A stretch of DNA of 39,705 bases from Gemmatimonadaceae bacterium (GCA_014379205.1 JACMME010000017.1:1-39705); one strand, 5' to 3'. Positions 8,340 to 17,100 are shown, counted from the stretch's first letter. Notes: generated by a model not told the origin, from the sequence alone. Program-made: numbers and translations.

Positions 8340-9676
8340 TCCGCAGCAGGCTGTGCGGGCACTCGATGTACGCGCACGGCCGCAACACGCCGCGCATCCA
8401 TTGCCACCACCTCGAGCTCGCCACGCCCGAAGGACACCCGATCGCCCATCTGCGGCAAGCGGCCCAGCGTCGAGAAAACGTAGCCGCCGAGTGTGGTCCA
8501 GCTTCCCTCGGGGATGCTGAGAGAGTAGTCGGACCTCACGTCCACCAGCGACATTGAGCCGGCCAGCTCGAGTACGCCGTTCATCTCGACCGACTCACGC
8601 GCAGCCACGTCGTACTCGTCGGCGATGTCCCCCACGATCTCTTCTACAAGATCTTCCATCGTGACGACGCCGGCAGTGCCACCGTATTCATCGAGCACGA
8701 TTGCCATCTGCGCCCGTGTTCTTCGGAGGTCGTCGAACACCCGCTCTGCTGGACGCGTATCGGGAACGTACATGGCCTCGCGCACGAAAGGCTTGAGCGA
8801 GAACGGCTCCGATCCATCGTGCAGCCATAAGTCCTTGGCGAGAAAGACGCCGATGACGTCGTCCAGTGATTCCTCGTATACGGGGTAGCGGGAGTACCGC
8901 TCGTGGCGAAGAATGGTCCAGACCTCCTCTTCGGTAGCGTCCTTGGCGATCGCTACAATCTCGGTGCGAGGACGCATTACGTCGCGTGCGCGCTTGTTAT
9001 GAAAATCGAAGACGCCTGCCAGCATGGCGCTGTCGCTTGCGTCGATCAGACCATGCTTGTGCGTTTGAATCACCAACATGCGGAGCTCTTCGGGGGAATG
9101 CACATGACCCCCCTCCTTCACGGGCTTAAGTCCGAAAATGTTTAGCAGCGCGTTCGACGCAGCATTGAGAAACCACGTGAAGGGCTTCGTCGCCGTCGCG
9201 AACCAGCGCAGTGGGCGCACGACCAGGAATGCCAGCCGCTCGGCGTTTATGAGAGCCCACGTCTTCGGGGCCTGCTCTCCGAGCACCACGTGCAGGAACG
9301 TGATGAGGAAGTATGCCGTGATCACACCGGCGATCGTGTGGGTGGCGGCGGCGGGCGCATCGACTCCCGCCGCGACGAGAATGCGGTCCACAAGTGACGC
9401 CATCGCTGCCTCGCCGATCCAGCCGAGTCCGAGCGATGCCATGGTGATGCCAAGCTGCGCCGCGGATATGTAGAAGTTGATGTCGTCAATGGTGTCGAGC
9501 ACCACACGAGCGCGCTTTAGCCCCTGAGCCGCCATCGCCTCGAGGCGGCTTCTCCTTACGCTCACAAGGGCGAACTCGGCGGCGACGAAAAAGCCGTTCG
9601 CCAGCACCAGCAGAAAAACCGCCAGCAGGCGAAACGCGATGGTTCCCAGCGTCAACTGTTCGTGCGATGTCTCCAC
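8336..9676 (-). CDS. CorC/HlyC family membrane protein (DUF21, CBS pair, transporter-associated domain)
   Basis: This 446-residue protein has the classic order: a DUF21 membrane domain with about four helices (residues 10-200, beginning with a helix that contains LANGFFVAAEFALVSVRRSR), a tandem CBS pair (about 215-340, with MRPRTEIVAI and ARVFDDLRRTRAQMAIV-like stretches) and a CorC_HlyC domain (about 355-440). EYGGTAGVVTMEDLVEEIVG lies at the CBS/C-terminal junction. Members are linked to Mg/Co efflux or ion homeostasis; they are not true hemolysins. It is the first gene of a two-gene unit with arfB. Confidence 0.92.
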   Translation of the reverse strand: METSHEQLTLGTIAFRLLAVFLLVLANGFFVAAEFALVSVRRSRLEAMAAQGLKRARVVLDTIDDINFYISAAQLGITMASLGLGWIGEAAMASLVDRILVAAGVDAPAAATHTIAGVITAYFLITFLHVVLGEQAPKTWALINAERLAFLVVRPLRWFATATKPFTWFLNAASNALLNIFGLKPVKEGGHVHSPEELRMLVIQTHKHGLIDASDSAMLAGVFDFHNKRARDVMRPRTEIVAIAKDATEEEVWTILRHERYSRYPVYEESLDDVIGVFLAKDLWLHDGSEPFSLKPFVREAMYVPDTRPAERVFDDLRRTRAQMAIVLDEYGGTAGVVTMEDLVEEIVGDIADEYDVAARESVEMNGVLELAGSMSLVDVRSDYSLSIPEGSWTTLGGYVFSTLGRLPQMGDRVSFGRGELEVVAMDARRVAAVRVHRVPAQPAAE

Positions 9677-9816
9677 GTAACCTCAGTATGCCTTGGTCGT
9701 CCAAGATATATAGCAAAACGCCATGCTCGGCTGCAGACCAGTCCTTGCACTCTGCAAGACTCTCACCGTGCGCTTGCCGTACCGCCGTGCCCAACTCTGC
9801 ACCCTCGTCACAACCG

Positions 9817-11451
9817 ATGTTAAGCCCGCGCCGAATCCTACGCTGGATGTACATCGGCCGTGTATGCGTTGGTGTCGCCATCTTCGTCGCGGCGCTGTAT
9901 CGCTGGCGCAACGTGGATGCGGGCGACACGCTGGCAGCCACGCTCGCCCTGTTCTGCGCCATAGCCTTCACCGCCGGATCGGTCTGGCTCTCGACGTCCA
10001 GCCGCCGCCTTGGCCCTTCGTTCTTTCTCGCTCAGTCCCTCTTCGACCTCGGTCTCGTAACGACAGTCGTCCATCTTACGGGCAGCGACGCTTCACAGTT
10101 CACGGCCCTGTATATCCTGGTCATTACCGTCGGGTCACTCGTGCTTCCCTTTGCGGGAGGCTTGCTGATTGCGGCGATCGGCATCGCCATGTACTGGCTC
10201 GACGCGATCTGGGGGCTCGGCTTTACGCTGCCGATTCCAGTTGCATTGCATCTCGCTGTATTCGCCATGGTTGGGTTCGGCAGCGCATACATAAGCGCAC
10301 GTCTGAGGCAGGCGGGGGCGGGCAAGGAAGAGCTGGAGGCCCAACTGGTTCTCGCGCGGCTTCAGGCCGATGACATCCTGCGCAACATCGGCAGCGGCAT
10401 TATCACGGTCGACGAAGCCGGCCGGGTGTTGTACGCGAATCCGTCCGCCGGGCGAATGCTTGGGGTTACGGCGGAAAGCCTGATTGGAAAGCAGGTGGTT
10501 GAGTCGCTCGCTGAGAGTGCTCCCGGCCTGGCATCAGCGCTGGAGCGCACCGTTCGCGAGCGAATCCGCATTCACCGCGGCGAAGCGATCATTACGAGCT
10601 TCGACCGCCGATTCGCTATTGGGCTCACGACGACTACCATCGACGGACACGCCGACCAGTCGGGCGTCTCCGCGACCGCGATTTTTCAGGACATTACGGA
10701 CAACAAGCGTCTCGAGGAGCTTCGGCTTCGCGCCGAGCGCCTGGAAGGCGTCGCAGAGCTGAGCGCGTCGCTCGCGCACGAAATCAAGAATCCGCTCGCT
10801 TCCATCCGGAGCGCTGTAGAACAGCTGGCGGCTTCTCCAAGAGCGACAGAAGACGAGGAAATTCTCGGGACACTAATCGTGCGTGAGTCCGATCGCCTCT
10901 CGCGCCTGCTGTCTGAGTTTCTCGACTTCGCCAGGGTGCGGGTCACGCGGGTCGACCGCGTCGACGTAGGTGCGATTGCAAAGACCGCCACCAGCCTCGC
11001 GGCTACACACCCCGACTGCAAACGCGGCGTTCAGGTGACCTGCGTTGCTCCCCAGGATCCGGTGTTCGTGGAAGGAGATGAAGACCTCCTTCACCGCGCG
11101 GTCTTCAACATTGCGCTAAACGCAGTGCAAGCGGCGCCGGAGCGCGGAAGCGTGAAAGTCGAGGTCTCGCGCTTGCCATTCGCGCAAGTGCCACGCGGAA
11201 CGCCTTTCACGCAGGACGCTATCGCGCTCCGTGTTACCGACGACGGGCCCGGCATTCCGGACGATGTCAAAGAGCGTGTCTTCGATCCTTTCTTCACTAC
11301 CAAGTCCGGCGGAACGGGACTCGGCCTTCCGATCGCGCACCGCGCAATTGATGCTCACCGCGGGATTTTGCTCGTTGAGAGCACTGCCCACGGTACACAG
11401 TTCACTGTTCTACTTCCCCATTCGCCTCTCGGCGCAGGAGTTCCAGCGTGA
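9817..11451 (+). CDS. pilS: Sensor histidine kinase PilS-like (NtrB class)
   Basis: The start is placed at the ATG at 9817, giving 544 residues and a membrane domain that begins with MLSPRRILRWMYIGR. The in-frame start at 9667 would add about 50 residues without membrane or domain character and is rejected. About six helices (15-155) are followed by a PAS domain (about 185-290), a HisKA domain with LAHEIKNPLASIRS (phospho-accepting His321) and an HATPase domain with DDGPGIPDD and GTGLGLPIAHRA. The 4-base GTGA overlap with the sigma-54 regulator and the pilus genes downstream support PilS. The sensed signal is unknown. Confidence 0.85.
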   Translation: MLSPRRILRWMYIGRVCVGVAIFVAALYRWRNVDAGDTLAATLALFCAIAFTAGSVWLSTSSRRLGPSFFLAQSLFDLGLVTTVVHLTGSDASQFTALYILVITVGSLVLPFAGGLLIAAIGIAMYWLDAIWGLGFTLPIPVALHLAVFAMVGFGSAYISARLRQAGAGKEELEAQLVLARLQADDILRNIGSGIITVDEAGRVLYANPSAGRMLGVTAESLIGKQVVESLAESAPGLASALERTVRERIRIHRGEAIITSFDRRFAIGLTTTTIDGHADQSGVSATAIFQDITDNKRLEELRLRAERLEGVAELSASLAHEIKNPLASIRSAVEQLAASPRATEDEEILGTLIVRESDRLSRLLSEFLDFARVRVTRVDRVDVGAIAKTATSLAATHPDCKRGVQVTCVAPQDPVFVEGDEDLLHRAVFNIALNAVQAAPERGSVKVEVSRLPFAQVPRGTPFTQDAIALRVTDDGPGIPDDVKERVFDPFFTTKSGGTGLGLPIAHRAIDAHRGILLVESTAHGTQFTVLLPHSPLGAGVPA

Positions 11452-12827
11452 CCGCTGCTACCGCTACACTACCCAGCATCCTCATCGTCGATGATGAGAT
11501 GGGCATTCTGGACACGCTGCGCATCCTTCTCAAGAATGCCGGCTTTCGCATCAACACCGCATGCGGAGGCAAGGCCGGGCTGGAGCAGCTCGAGTCGGAG
11601 ATGCCCGACATCGTTCTGACCGATGTGCGCATGCCGATGGTAGGCGGGCTGGATGTCCTCAAGGCGGCTCGCGAGAAGGATCCCGATCTACCCGTCATTC
11701 TAATGACAGCTCAGGCGGACCTGCGCTCCGCCATTCAGGCGGTAAACGCCGGCGCGTATCACTACATCCAGAAGCCCTTCGTCAATGACGAGATAATCGC
11801 GGTGATGCGGCGTGCCGCCGAGCACCGGCAGCTTCGCGTCGAGAACAAGTCGCTGCGGCAGGAGATCCGGCGCAGATCGGTCACCGATTTGGGACGTCCT
11901 GTCGGACAGAGCAAAGCTTGGATCGAGATACTGCGACTAGCGGAGACAGTGGCGCCTACGGAATCGACCGTGTTGATCCAGGGCGAGTCCGGGACGGGAA
12001 AAGAAGTGATCGCGAAGTACATCCACGATCTCTCCGCTCGCGCTGAAGGTCCGTTTCTTTCCATCAATTGCGGAGCGCTTCCCGAGAGTCTTCTCGAGAG
12101 CGAATTGTTCGGCCACGTGAAGGGATCCTTCACAGGCGCGGTGAAGGACAAGGCAGGGCTATTCACGGCTGCGGCGGGTGGCACCTTCTTCCTCGATGAG
12201 CTTGGAGAAACCACGCCGTCTACGCAGGTGAAGCTTCTCCGCGTGCTTCAGAACCGCGAAGTCATTCCGGTGGGGGCGACGGAGGCGTTGTCGACAGACA
12301 CTCGCGTTCTGGCAGCTACCAATCGGGATCTCGAAGAAGAGATGAAGCGCGGCTCGTTTCGCAGCGATCTTTTCTACCGGCTCAACGTTTTCGCGCTGCA
12401 TCTCCCGCCATTGCGCGTGCGTCGCGACGACATACCTCTGCTGGCGGACACTTTCCTGAACCGCAGAGCCGAAGTCCGCAGCGAGAACGTCAAGGTTCTC
12501 TCCGAAGCTGCCAGACAAATCATGCTCGAGTATGCGTGGCCGGGCAACGTACGTGAGCTGGAGAATGCCCTCGAGCGCGCTGTGATCCTTACTCCGGGAG
12601 ACGAAATCTCGGCCGATGCCTTGCCCGAGCGGGTCACGGCACGCAAGAGCGAGCCACTTGTGTCCGACCGTGCTCCGCTCAATCCAGCGCTGGATGTAAT
12701 TGAACGCAGTTACATCATGTGGGTTCTCAACAATGAAGGCGGAAACAAGACCCGCACCGCCGAGGTGCTGGGCATTGACCCTTCAACGCTGTATCGCAAG
12801 CTGTCCCGCTACGGGATGGACGTGTGA
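11448..12827 (+). CDS. pilR: Sigma-54-dependent response regulator PilR-like (NtrC class)
   Basis: The 459-residue protein has a receiver domain (10-125, acidic pair DD at 15-16, phospho-acceptor Asp59, Lys109), a sigma-54 interaction AAA+ domain (about 150-385) and a Fis-type helix-turn-helix (about 425-457, GGNKTRTAEVLGIDPSTLYR). Walker A GESGTGKE is at 179-186. The sigma-54 contact loop reads GSFTGA (226-231), a natural variant of GAFTGA. Walker B FFLDELG is at 247-253. It starts at a GTG overlapping the pilS stop. PilR activates pilin genes with sigma-54; a matching promoter-like site lies before the pilin operon at 16205-16220. Confidence 0.88.
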   Translation: MTAATATLPSILIVDDEMGILDTLRILLKNAGFRINTACGGKAGLEQLESEMPDIVLTDVRMPMVGGLDVLKAAREKDPDLPVILMTAQADLRSAIQAVNAGAYHYIQKPFVNDEIIAVMRRAAEHRQLRVENKSLRQEIRRRSVTDLGRPVGQSKAWIEILRLAETVAPTESTVLIQGESGTGKEVIAKYIHDLSARAEGPFLSINCGALPESLLESELFGHVKGSFTGAVKDKAGLFTAAAGGTFFLDELGETTPSTQVKLLRVLQNREVIPVGATEALSTDTRVLAATNRDLEEEMKRGSFRSDLFYRLNVFALHLPPLRVRRDDIPLLADTFLNRRAEVRSENVKVLSEAARQIMLEYAWPGNVRELENALERAVILTPGDEISADALPERVTARKSEPLVSDRAPLNPALDVIERSYIMWVLNNEGGNKTRTAEVLGIDPSTLYRKLSRYGMDV

Positions 12828-12832
12828 GAAGA

Positions 12833-12955
12833 GCAGGGACAAGGGACGATGGACCAGGGACCACGGAACGTCCGCTCATGGTGCCTGATGCGAGCGTGGT
12901 GCCTGGTGCGTCGACCTTTGTCCCTGGTATCCGGTCCCTGGTGCGTGCTGCAACG
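12833..12955. repeat. Heptad array with inverted arms between pilR and the GT-C gene
   Basis: From about 12833 the sequence steps in sevens with GGGACCA-like units (ACAAGGG, ACGATGG, ACCAGGG, ACCACGG). From about 12890 to 12952 the complementary strand carries the same family (ACCAGGG, ACAAAGG) in reverse, so the two blocks can pair. Unlike the other arrays, this one lies between co-directional genes. It is also open in the frame of the following gene, so it would be translated if the GTG at 12824 were used. Confidence 0.8.
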
Positions 12956-12964
12956 GTTCCCGGA

Positions 12965-14794
12965 ATGCTCCCGGACCGCATGATACTTCGGCGCTATGCG
13001 CCCTTTGTGGTCGCCCTCGTCTCCATTCTGGTTTACGCCAATGCGCTAGCCAACGGATACGTCCTCGACGATCGCGGAGTCTTGCTCGGCAATCCGCTCG
13101 TTTCCTCGCTGAGCGGTGTCTGGAAAGCATTTGCCAGTCCGTACTGGCCCCTTCCGAACACGGGCGGACAATACCGGCCACTCGCAATTGCCAGCTTCGC
13201 TATCGACTGGGCCGCTTCAGGAGGCGCTGCGTGGTGGATGCACGCCGTAAACATGCTATGGCACGCGGCGGCATCGGTGGCGGTCTACATGCTTGCCGCA
13301 GAACTGCTGGCGCCCGCCGCGGCGCTGGCGGTCGGACTTCTCTTCGGTGTTCATCCTGTGCATGTCGAGGCGGTCGCCAATGTGGTTGGACGCCTCGAGC
13401 CGATGGTGGCGTTCTTTGGGGTCTCCGCGATCCTCGCGCATAGACGCGGGTCGCGATGGGCGCCAGCCTTGTTCATGCTCGCGCTCCTTTCGAAGGAGAG
13501 CGGTATTGTCGTACTAGGGCTGTTCATCGCGCACGACCTGCTACTCGTCAAACGCCCTCTTCCCGGAGCGCGCGAAGATGCTGGCGCACAGATCAAGACC
13601 GCGCCACGCTGGCTGGATTTCTTTCGCGACCGGCGAGCGCTGTACGGGTGGTACGCCGGCGTAGTATGCGTCTGGGCGGCCGCACTCTTCGCCGTCTTTC
13701 GCGAGCGCTACTTCAGTGTGCCGGCAACGACCTTCATAGGCGCCTCGACTGGGGAACGGTTGCTCACGGTAGCGACAATCGTCCCTCATTACGTAAGACT
13801 GCTGCTCGCTCCTCTCGATCTGTCCGCGGACTACTACCCGCGCGTGATCGAGCTGGTATCGGGAGTCACGCCGTCGGCACTGTTAGGCCTTGTCCTCGCC
13901 CTCGCGCTTGGAATTGCCGTCCGCCGTGCGTGGCGTCCCGCGCCGGAGCTTGCGTTCGGTCTTCTTTGGGTTCCTATCGCGCTTTCACCGGTGTCCAACG
14001 TCTTCTTTGCGTCGGGTGTCGCTGTGGCGGAACGAACCCTTTACCTGCCGAGTATCGGCGCGATGCTCGCGTTGGGCTGGGTTTTTCAGCTCACGGCGCG
14101 CCAGAACATGCGCCCTGCGATCCTTTTTTCGGCTGCAGTCATGATGCTCTTCGCGGTTCGAACGTGGACGCGGACGCCGGCATGGCACGACGACAAGACT
14201 TATGTCCTCACTCTACTGCGAGATCATCCGGAGTCCTACCGAGGTCACCTGGTTGCGGGCCGTGTGCTTGCGAACAGAGGAGACCTCGCCGGAGCGGCCG
14301 CTGAGTACGCTTCGGCGAGATCGCTGTTTCAGCGCGATCCGGCGGTCTTCTATGAGGCGGCATCCGTCGAGGTCATGCGCGACGATCTGCCGCGCGCCGA
14401 CCTGCTGCTTGACTCCGCATTTCTCGTGACGCCGAAATCACCCGCGGTGAACATGCTTCACGCAGATGTTCGATTCGCCCGCAGGAACTATAGGGGCGCG
14501 ATAAATTCGGCGCGCCTTGCGCTATCGGCCGCCCCGGATTCCATGCGGGCGATCGTGATCATTGGACTCTCCGCGCGCGCGCTGTCGGACACCGCGCTCG
14601 CCGAGTCAGCGTACCATGACGGCCTGAAGCGGCATCCCAATGCATGGGAGTTGCGCGCTGGCTATGCGGACGTACTCCTCGCCAAAGGGGACTCGGCCGC
14701 TGCTTTGTCCGAAGCAACCCGTGCCGTGGCGCTGAGCCGCGGTGAACCGATAACAATCGCGCTCCGCGAGCGCGCCTCTGGGAGAATGCCATGA
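12965..14794 (+). CDS. TMTC-like GT-C glycosyltransferase with C-terminal TPR repeats
   Basis: The N-terminal two thirds are a multi-pass membrane domain with the GT-C acidic motif LDD (34-36) in the first loop, YRPL (70-73) and HPVHVEAVANVVGR (130-143). These match the conserved core of TMTC-type O-mannosyltransferases. About residues 425-600 form soluble tetratricopeptide-like helices (AGRVLANRGDLAGAAAEYASA and relatives). I place the start at ATG 12965 (609 residues); ATG 12980 is equally possible, and a GTG at 12824 overlapping the pilR stop would add a Pro/Val/Gly-rich extension made from the heptad repeats. The stop overlaps the next kinase gene by 4 bases. By context it is a candidate pilin or surface-protein glycosyltransferase; the acceptor is unknown. 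Confidence 0.8.
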   Translation: MLPDRMILRRYAPFVVALVSILVYANALANGYVLDDRGVLLGNPLVSSLSGVWKAFASPYWPLPNTGGQYRPLAIASFAIDWAASGGAAWWMHAVNMLWHAAASVAVYMLAAELLAPAAALAVGLLFGVHPVHVEAVANVVGRLEPMVAFFGVSAILAHRRGSRWAPALFMLALLSKESGIVVLGLFIAHDLLLVKRPLPGAREDAGAQIKTAPRWLDFFRDRRALYGWYAGVVCVWAAALFAVFRERYFSVPATTFIGASTGERLLTVATIVPHYVRLLLAPLDLSADYYPRVIELVSGVTPSALLGLVLALALGIAVRRAWRPAPELAFGLLWVPIALSPVSNVFFASGVAVAERTLYLPSIGAMLALGWVFQLTARQNMRPAILFSAAVMMLFAVRTWTRTPAWHDDKTYVLTLLRDHPESYRGHLVAGRVLANRGDLAGAAAEYASARSLFQRDPAVFYEAASVEVMRDDLPRADLLLDSAFLVTPKSPAVNMLHADVRFARRNYRGAINSARLALSAAPDSMRAIVIIGLSARALSDTALAESAYHDGLKRHPNAWELRAGYADVLLAKGDSAAALSEATRAVALSRGEPITIALRERASGRMP

Positions 14795-16038
14795 CTGCGA
14801 CCCCGCAGCTGACTAGTGCTGCCGTACCTAAAGCCATGCGCGCCGTATCGCTGCGCACGGAGCTGCTGGTAAACCTGACGATGTTGGCAACGGCTACGCT
14901 GATGCTCGTGGTCGGGTCGTTTGTCGCATTTGGGCACCTGCTCGACAGCGCCGACGCCTCGTTATACCTGACGGCAATGATAGTGGCGGATGTTGCTGTA
15001 TTCGTGGCTTTTGGCGCCTACCAGATTCGCAGGCTCATCCTCAAGCCCGTGGAAGACATCGTCGCAGCGACCGATGAGATCGCAGCTGGTGATCTCGCGC
15101 GGCGCGTGCCCGCTGGCAAGAGCCCCGAACTCGTCCGGCTAGCGAACGCTATAAACTGGATGACAAACCGTCTGCTCGAGGAACGCTCGCATCTCGTCCG
15201 CGTCGAGAAGATGGCGAGCATCGGACGTCTTGCCGCCGGAGTTGCGCACGAGATCGGTAACCCGATCGCAGCCATCAGCGGGTATACCGACACGCTGCGC
15301 AGGCGCGCGGGCGGGTCGGGTGAAGTGGAGGGCGCCCTGGATGGCATCGAGCGGGAGAGTGCGCGCATCGATCGCATCGTGCGCGGACTGCTCGACTATG
15401 CACGCCCCGCCCCAAGGAGCCGGCACGCCATTGACCTCAGCGATACTGCTAGCCGAGTGGTGGACCTTCTCCGCGGACAGGGTGCGCTCAGGGATGCGCG
15501 CGTCTCGCTGGAGCTGGCGTCCGGACTTCCGGCCGTCTACGGCGACCGAAATGAGATGGAGCAAGCGCTCGTGAATCTGCTCCTCAATGCGGCCGATGCG
15601 GCGCCTGCCGGCGGCGAAGTAAATGTCGTTACCCGCCGCGCCGCACTAAGCGAGATCGTTGCCGAAAAAAAACAGCGGTCTGGCGACTCGAACGAGGTAG
15701 ACGTGCCGCGTGCGCCCAACGCGCGTTTGCACACGTGGCTCAGTGCCGCAGGGCACCCCAAGGAAATGCTGCAGATCATTGTTTCCGATTCGGGGCCGGG
15801 CGTCGCAGACGAGGACAAGGAGCGCATCTTCGATCCGTTCTTCACGACGAAGGATCCGGGCATGGGAACAGGCCTGGGCCTGGCAATAGTGGCGCGGCTC
15901 GTGGAGAATCTGGGCGGGGCCATCTGGGTACGTCGTGCGCGTGAAGGTGGAGCGGCTTTCGTGATGCTCTTTCCGATTCTCCCCGAGAACGCCCGCCCGG
16001 GGGTAGCGTCTGTTGCGCTGGCACGATCGGGGGCATGA
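14791..16038 (+). CDS. Second NtrB-like sensor histidine kinase with HAMP domain
   Basis: The 415-residue protein has two transmembrane helices (about 25-48 and 58-77) with only a very short loop between them, so it has no real periplasmic sensor. A HAMP domain (about 78-130), HisKA with VAHEIGNPIAAISGY (His153) and HATPase with DSGPGVADEDKERIFDPFF and GTGLGLAI follow. HEIGNP is typical of kinases that partner NtrC-class regulators. No response regulator gene adjoins it, so PilR is the most likely partner. Its start overlaps the glycosyltransferase stop (ATGA), which puts it in the pilS-pilR-GT operon. Confidence 0.88.
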   Translation: MTATPQLTSAAVPKAMRAVSLRTELLVNLTMLATATLMLVVGSFVAFGHLLDSADASLYLTAMIVADVAVFVAFGAYQIRRLILKPVEDIVAATDEIAAGDLARRVPAGKSPELVRLANAINWMTNRLLEERSHLVRVEKMASIGRLAAGVAHEIGNPIAAISGYTDTLRRRAGGSGEVEGALDGIERESARIDRIVRGLLDYARPAPRSRHAIDLSDTASRVVDLLRGQGALRDARVSLELASGLPAVYGDRNEMEQALVNLLLNAADAAPAGGEVNVVTRRAALSEIVAEKKQRSGDSNEVDVPRAPNARLHTWLSAAGHPKEMLQIIVSDSGPGVADEDKERIFDPFFTTKDPGMGTGLGLAIVARLVENLGGAIWVRRAREGGAAFVMLFPILPENARPGVASVALARSGA

Positions 16039-16155
16039 AGACCTGATTCACTCGAGCTTCTGCACCATATCCGGGCCTAACGCGCGCGCATTGGTGCCGT
16101 GGCCCGTCTCGCAAACTGCGAAAGATTTGCAATTTTTAATGCTTTCTGCGGGGTT

Positions 16156-16180
16156 GAGTTAGTTGCGCTTTCCCTAACTC
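16156..16180. promoter_or_regulatory. Inverted repeat GAGTTAG-N11-CTAACTC, candidate activator site
   Basis: Perfect 7-base arms lie at 16156-16162 and 16174-16180. The centre is about 65 bases upstream of the predicted start point of the sigma-54-like promoter. That distance and the dyad symmetry suit an enhancer-binding site for the PilR-like protein, though the sequence does not match a PilR site I know. It could instead be a hairpin or the operator of another regulator. Confidence 0.4.
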
Positions 16181-16204
16181 GTTGGTCTACAACACAGTGC
16201 TCAG

Positions 16205-16220
16205 GGGCACGATAGCCGCA
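16205..16220 (+). promoter_or_regulatory. Candidate sigma-54 promoter of the minor pilin operon
   Basis: GGGCACGATAGCCGCA matches the sigma-54 consensus TGGCACG-N4-TTGCA at the invariant GG and GC with the exact 10-base spacing, and it keeps GGCACG and GCA. Transcription would begin near 16231, leaving a 22-base leader that holds the AAGGAG ribosome binding site (16241-16246) before the ATG at 16253. An NtrC-class activator gene lies 3.4 kb upstream. The TT of the -12 box reads CC, so the match is good but not perfect. Confidence 0.5.
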
Positions 16221-16252
16221 CTAATAACCATTGTGGTACGCAAGGAGATCTG

Positions 16253-16720
16253 ATGTCGTTTCTACATAGAAATGGATTTACCCTCGTCGAGGTCGTCATG
16301 GTGCTCGCGTTGGTCGGCATCGTGACGGCCGTAGGTCTGCCGCGCATCGGCACCGTTATGCAAGGGAGCGCAATGCGCTCGTCCAAACTGGAGGTGAAGA
16401 CTGCACTGGTGCTCGCTCGGACAACCGCCGTTCAGACGGGCGGGTTCGCGCAATTCATCAGGACGGGCAACGTCATCAAGGTGACAAGTGATTCATCAGG
16501 GCAGCAGGTACGCCTGGTCCCCGATAACGATATCTACTCGGAGCACAAGGTAGCGTTACCCGTTGGAACCGACACCATTCGATTCGATCCGCGTGGTTTC
16601 GCTTTCGGCATTAGCGCGAGTCCCTTTTATCGAGTCATTCGTATACAACGCGGAAGTCTGGTGGATTCCATATGCGTGACCCGTTTTGGAAGGATCAACA
16701 GCGAAGGAGTTTGCCAGTGA
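16253..16720 (+). CDS. GspH/FimT-like minor pilin
   Basis: The 155-residue prepilin has the short leader MSFLHRNG, cleavage after Gly8, and the mature N-terminus FTLVEV with Glu at +5, followed by a hydrophobic helix of about 20 residues. The C-terminal part is small and beta-rich with a conserved-looking FDPRGFAF, typical of GspH/FimT pseudopilins. AAGGAG precedes the ATG by six bases. It is the first of four overlapping pilin-like genes, which probably form the priming or tip complex of the type IV pilus. Confidence 0.85.
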   Translation: MSFLHRNGFTLVEVVMVLALVGIVTAVGLPRIGTVMQGSAMRSSKLEVKTALVLARTTAVQTGGFAQFIRTGNVIKVTSDSSGQQVRLVPDNDIYSEHKVALPVGTDTIRFDPRGFAFGISASPFYRVIRIQRGSLVDSICVTRFGRINSEGVCQ

Positions 16721-17100
16721 AGCATCATGTGAAGTCACGACTAGTGCGGCAAAAAGGGTTCACGATCATCGAGCTGGTTGTCGCTATCGTGATTCTCGCG
16801 ATCGGTGTGCTCGGACTCGCCGGCACTTCTGCGGTGGTATCGCGCACTCTGGGACAGGGCACTCAGCACGCTCAGGCTGCTTCAATTGCGCAGACTCGCT
16901 TCGAAATCATGCGCACCACCAGGTGTCCAGTGAATAGCGGAGCTGTCACCGGCGGAAAGTTCACCGAAAAGTGGACGCGCATCGGCACCACGGGAGGAGC
17001 TCCTCTCCGATTATATGAAGTCGTGGACTCCGTTTCCTACAGCGTTGGCGGAAAAGCCAAGAATCAGGCGTTCCGGAGTGTGGTGCAATGTCTCCCATAA
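16717..17100 (+). CDS. PilV-like minor pilin
   Basis: The start is the GTG at 16717, which overlaps the previous stop (GTGA) and follows a GAAGGAG ribosome binding site; the ATG at 16672 lies within the upstream gene and is rejected. The 127-residue prepilin has a 14-residue basic leader ending in KG, then FTIIELVVAIVILAIGVLGLAG, with Glu at +5 and the ILAIGVLGLAG pattern characteristic of PilV. Two cysteines (TTRCP and VVQCLP) could form the usual C-terminal disulfide of minor pilins. Confidence 0.85.
   Translation: MKHHVKSRLVRQKGFTIIELVVAIVILAIGVLGLAGTSAVVSRTLGQGTQHAQAASIAQTRFEIMRTTRCPVNSGAVTGGKFTEKWTRIGTTGGAPLRLYEVVDSVSYSVGGKAKNQAFRSVVQCLP

Noticed and set aside
9667..9816. Upstream start of the PilS-like kinase
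   Set aside because: The extra 50 residues lack membrane character and would overlap the promoter region and the start of the divergent CBS-protein gene.
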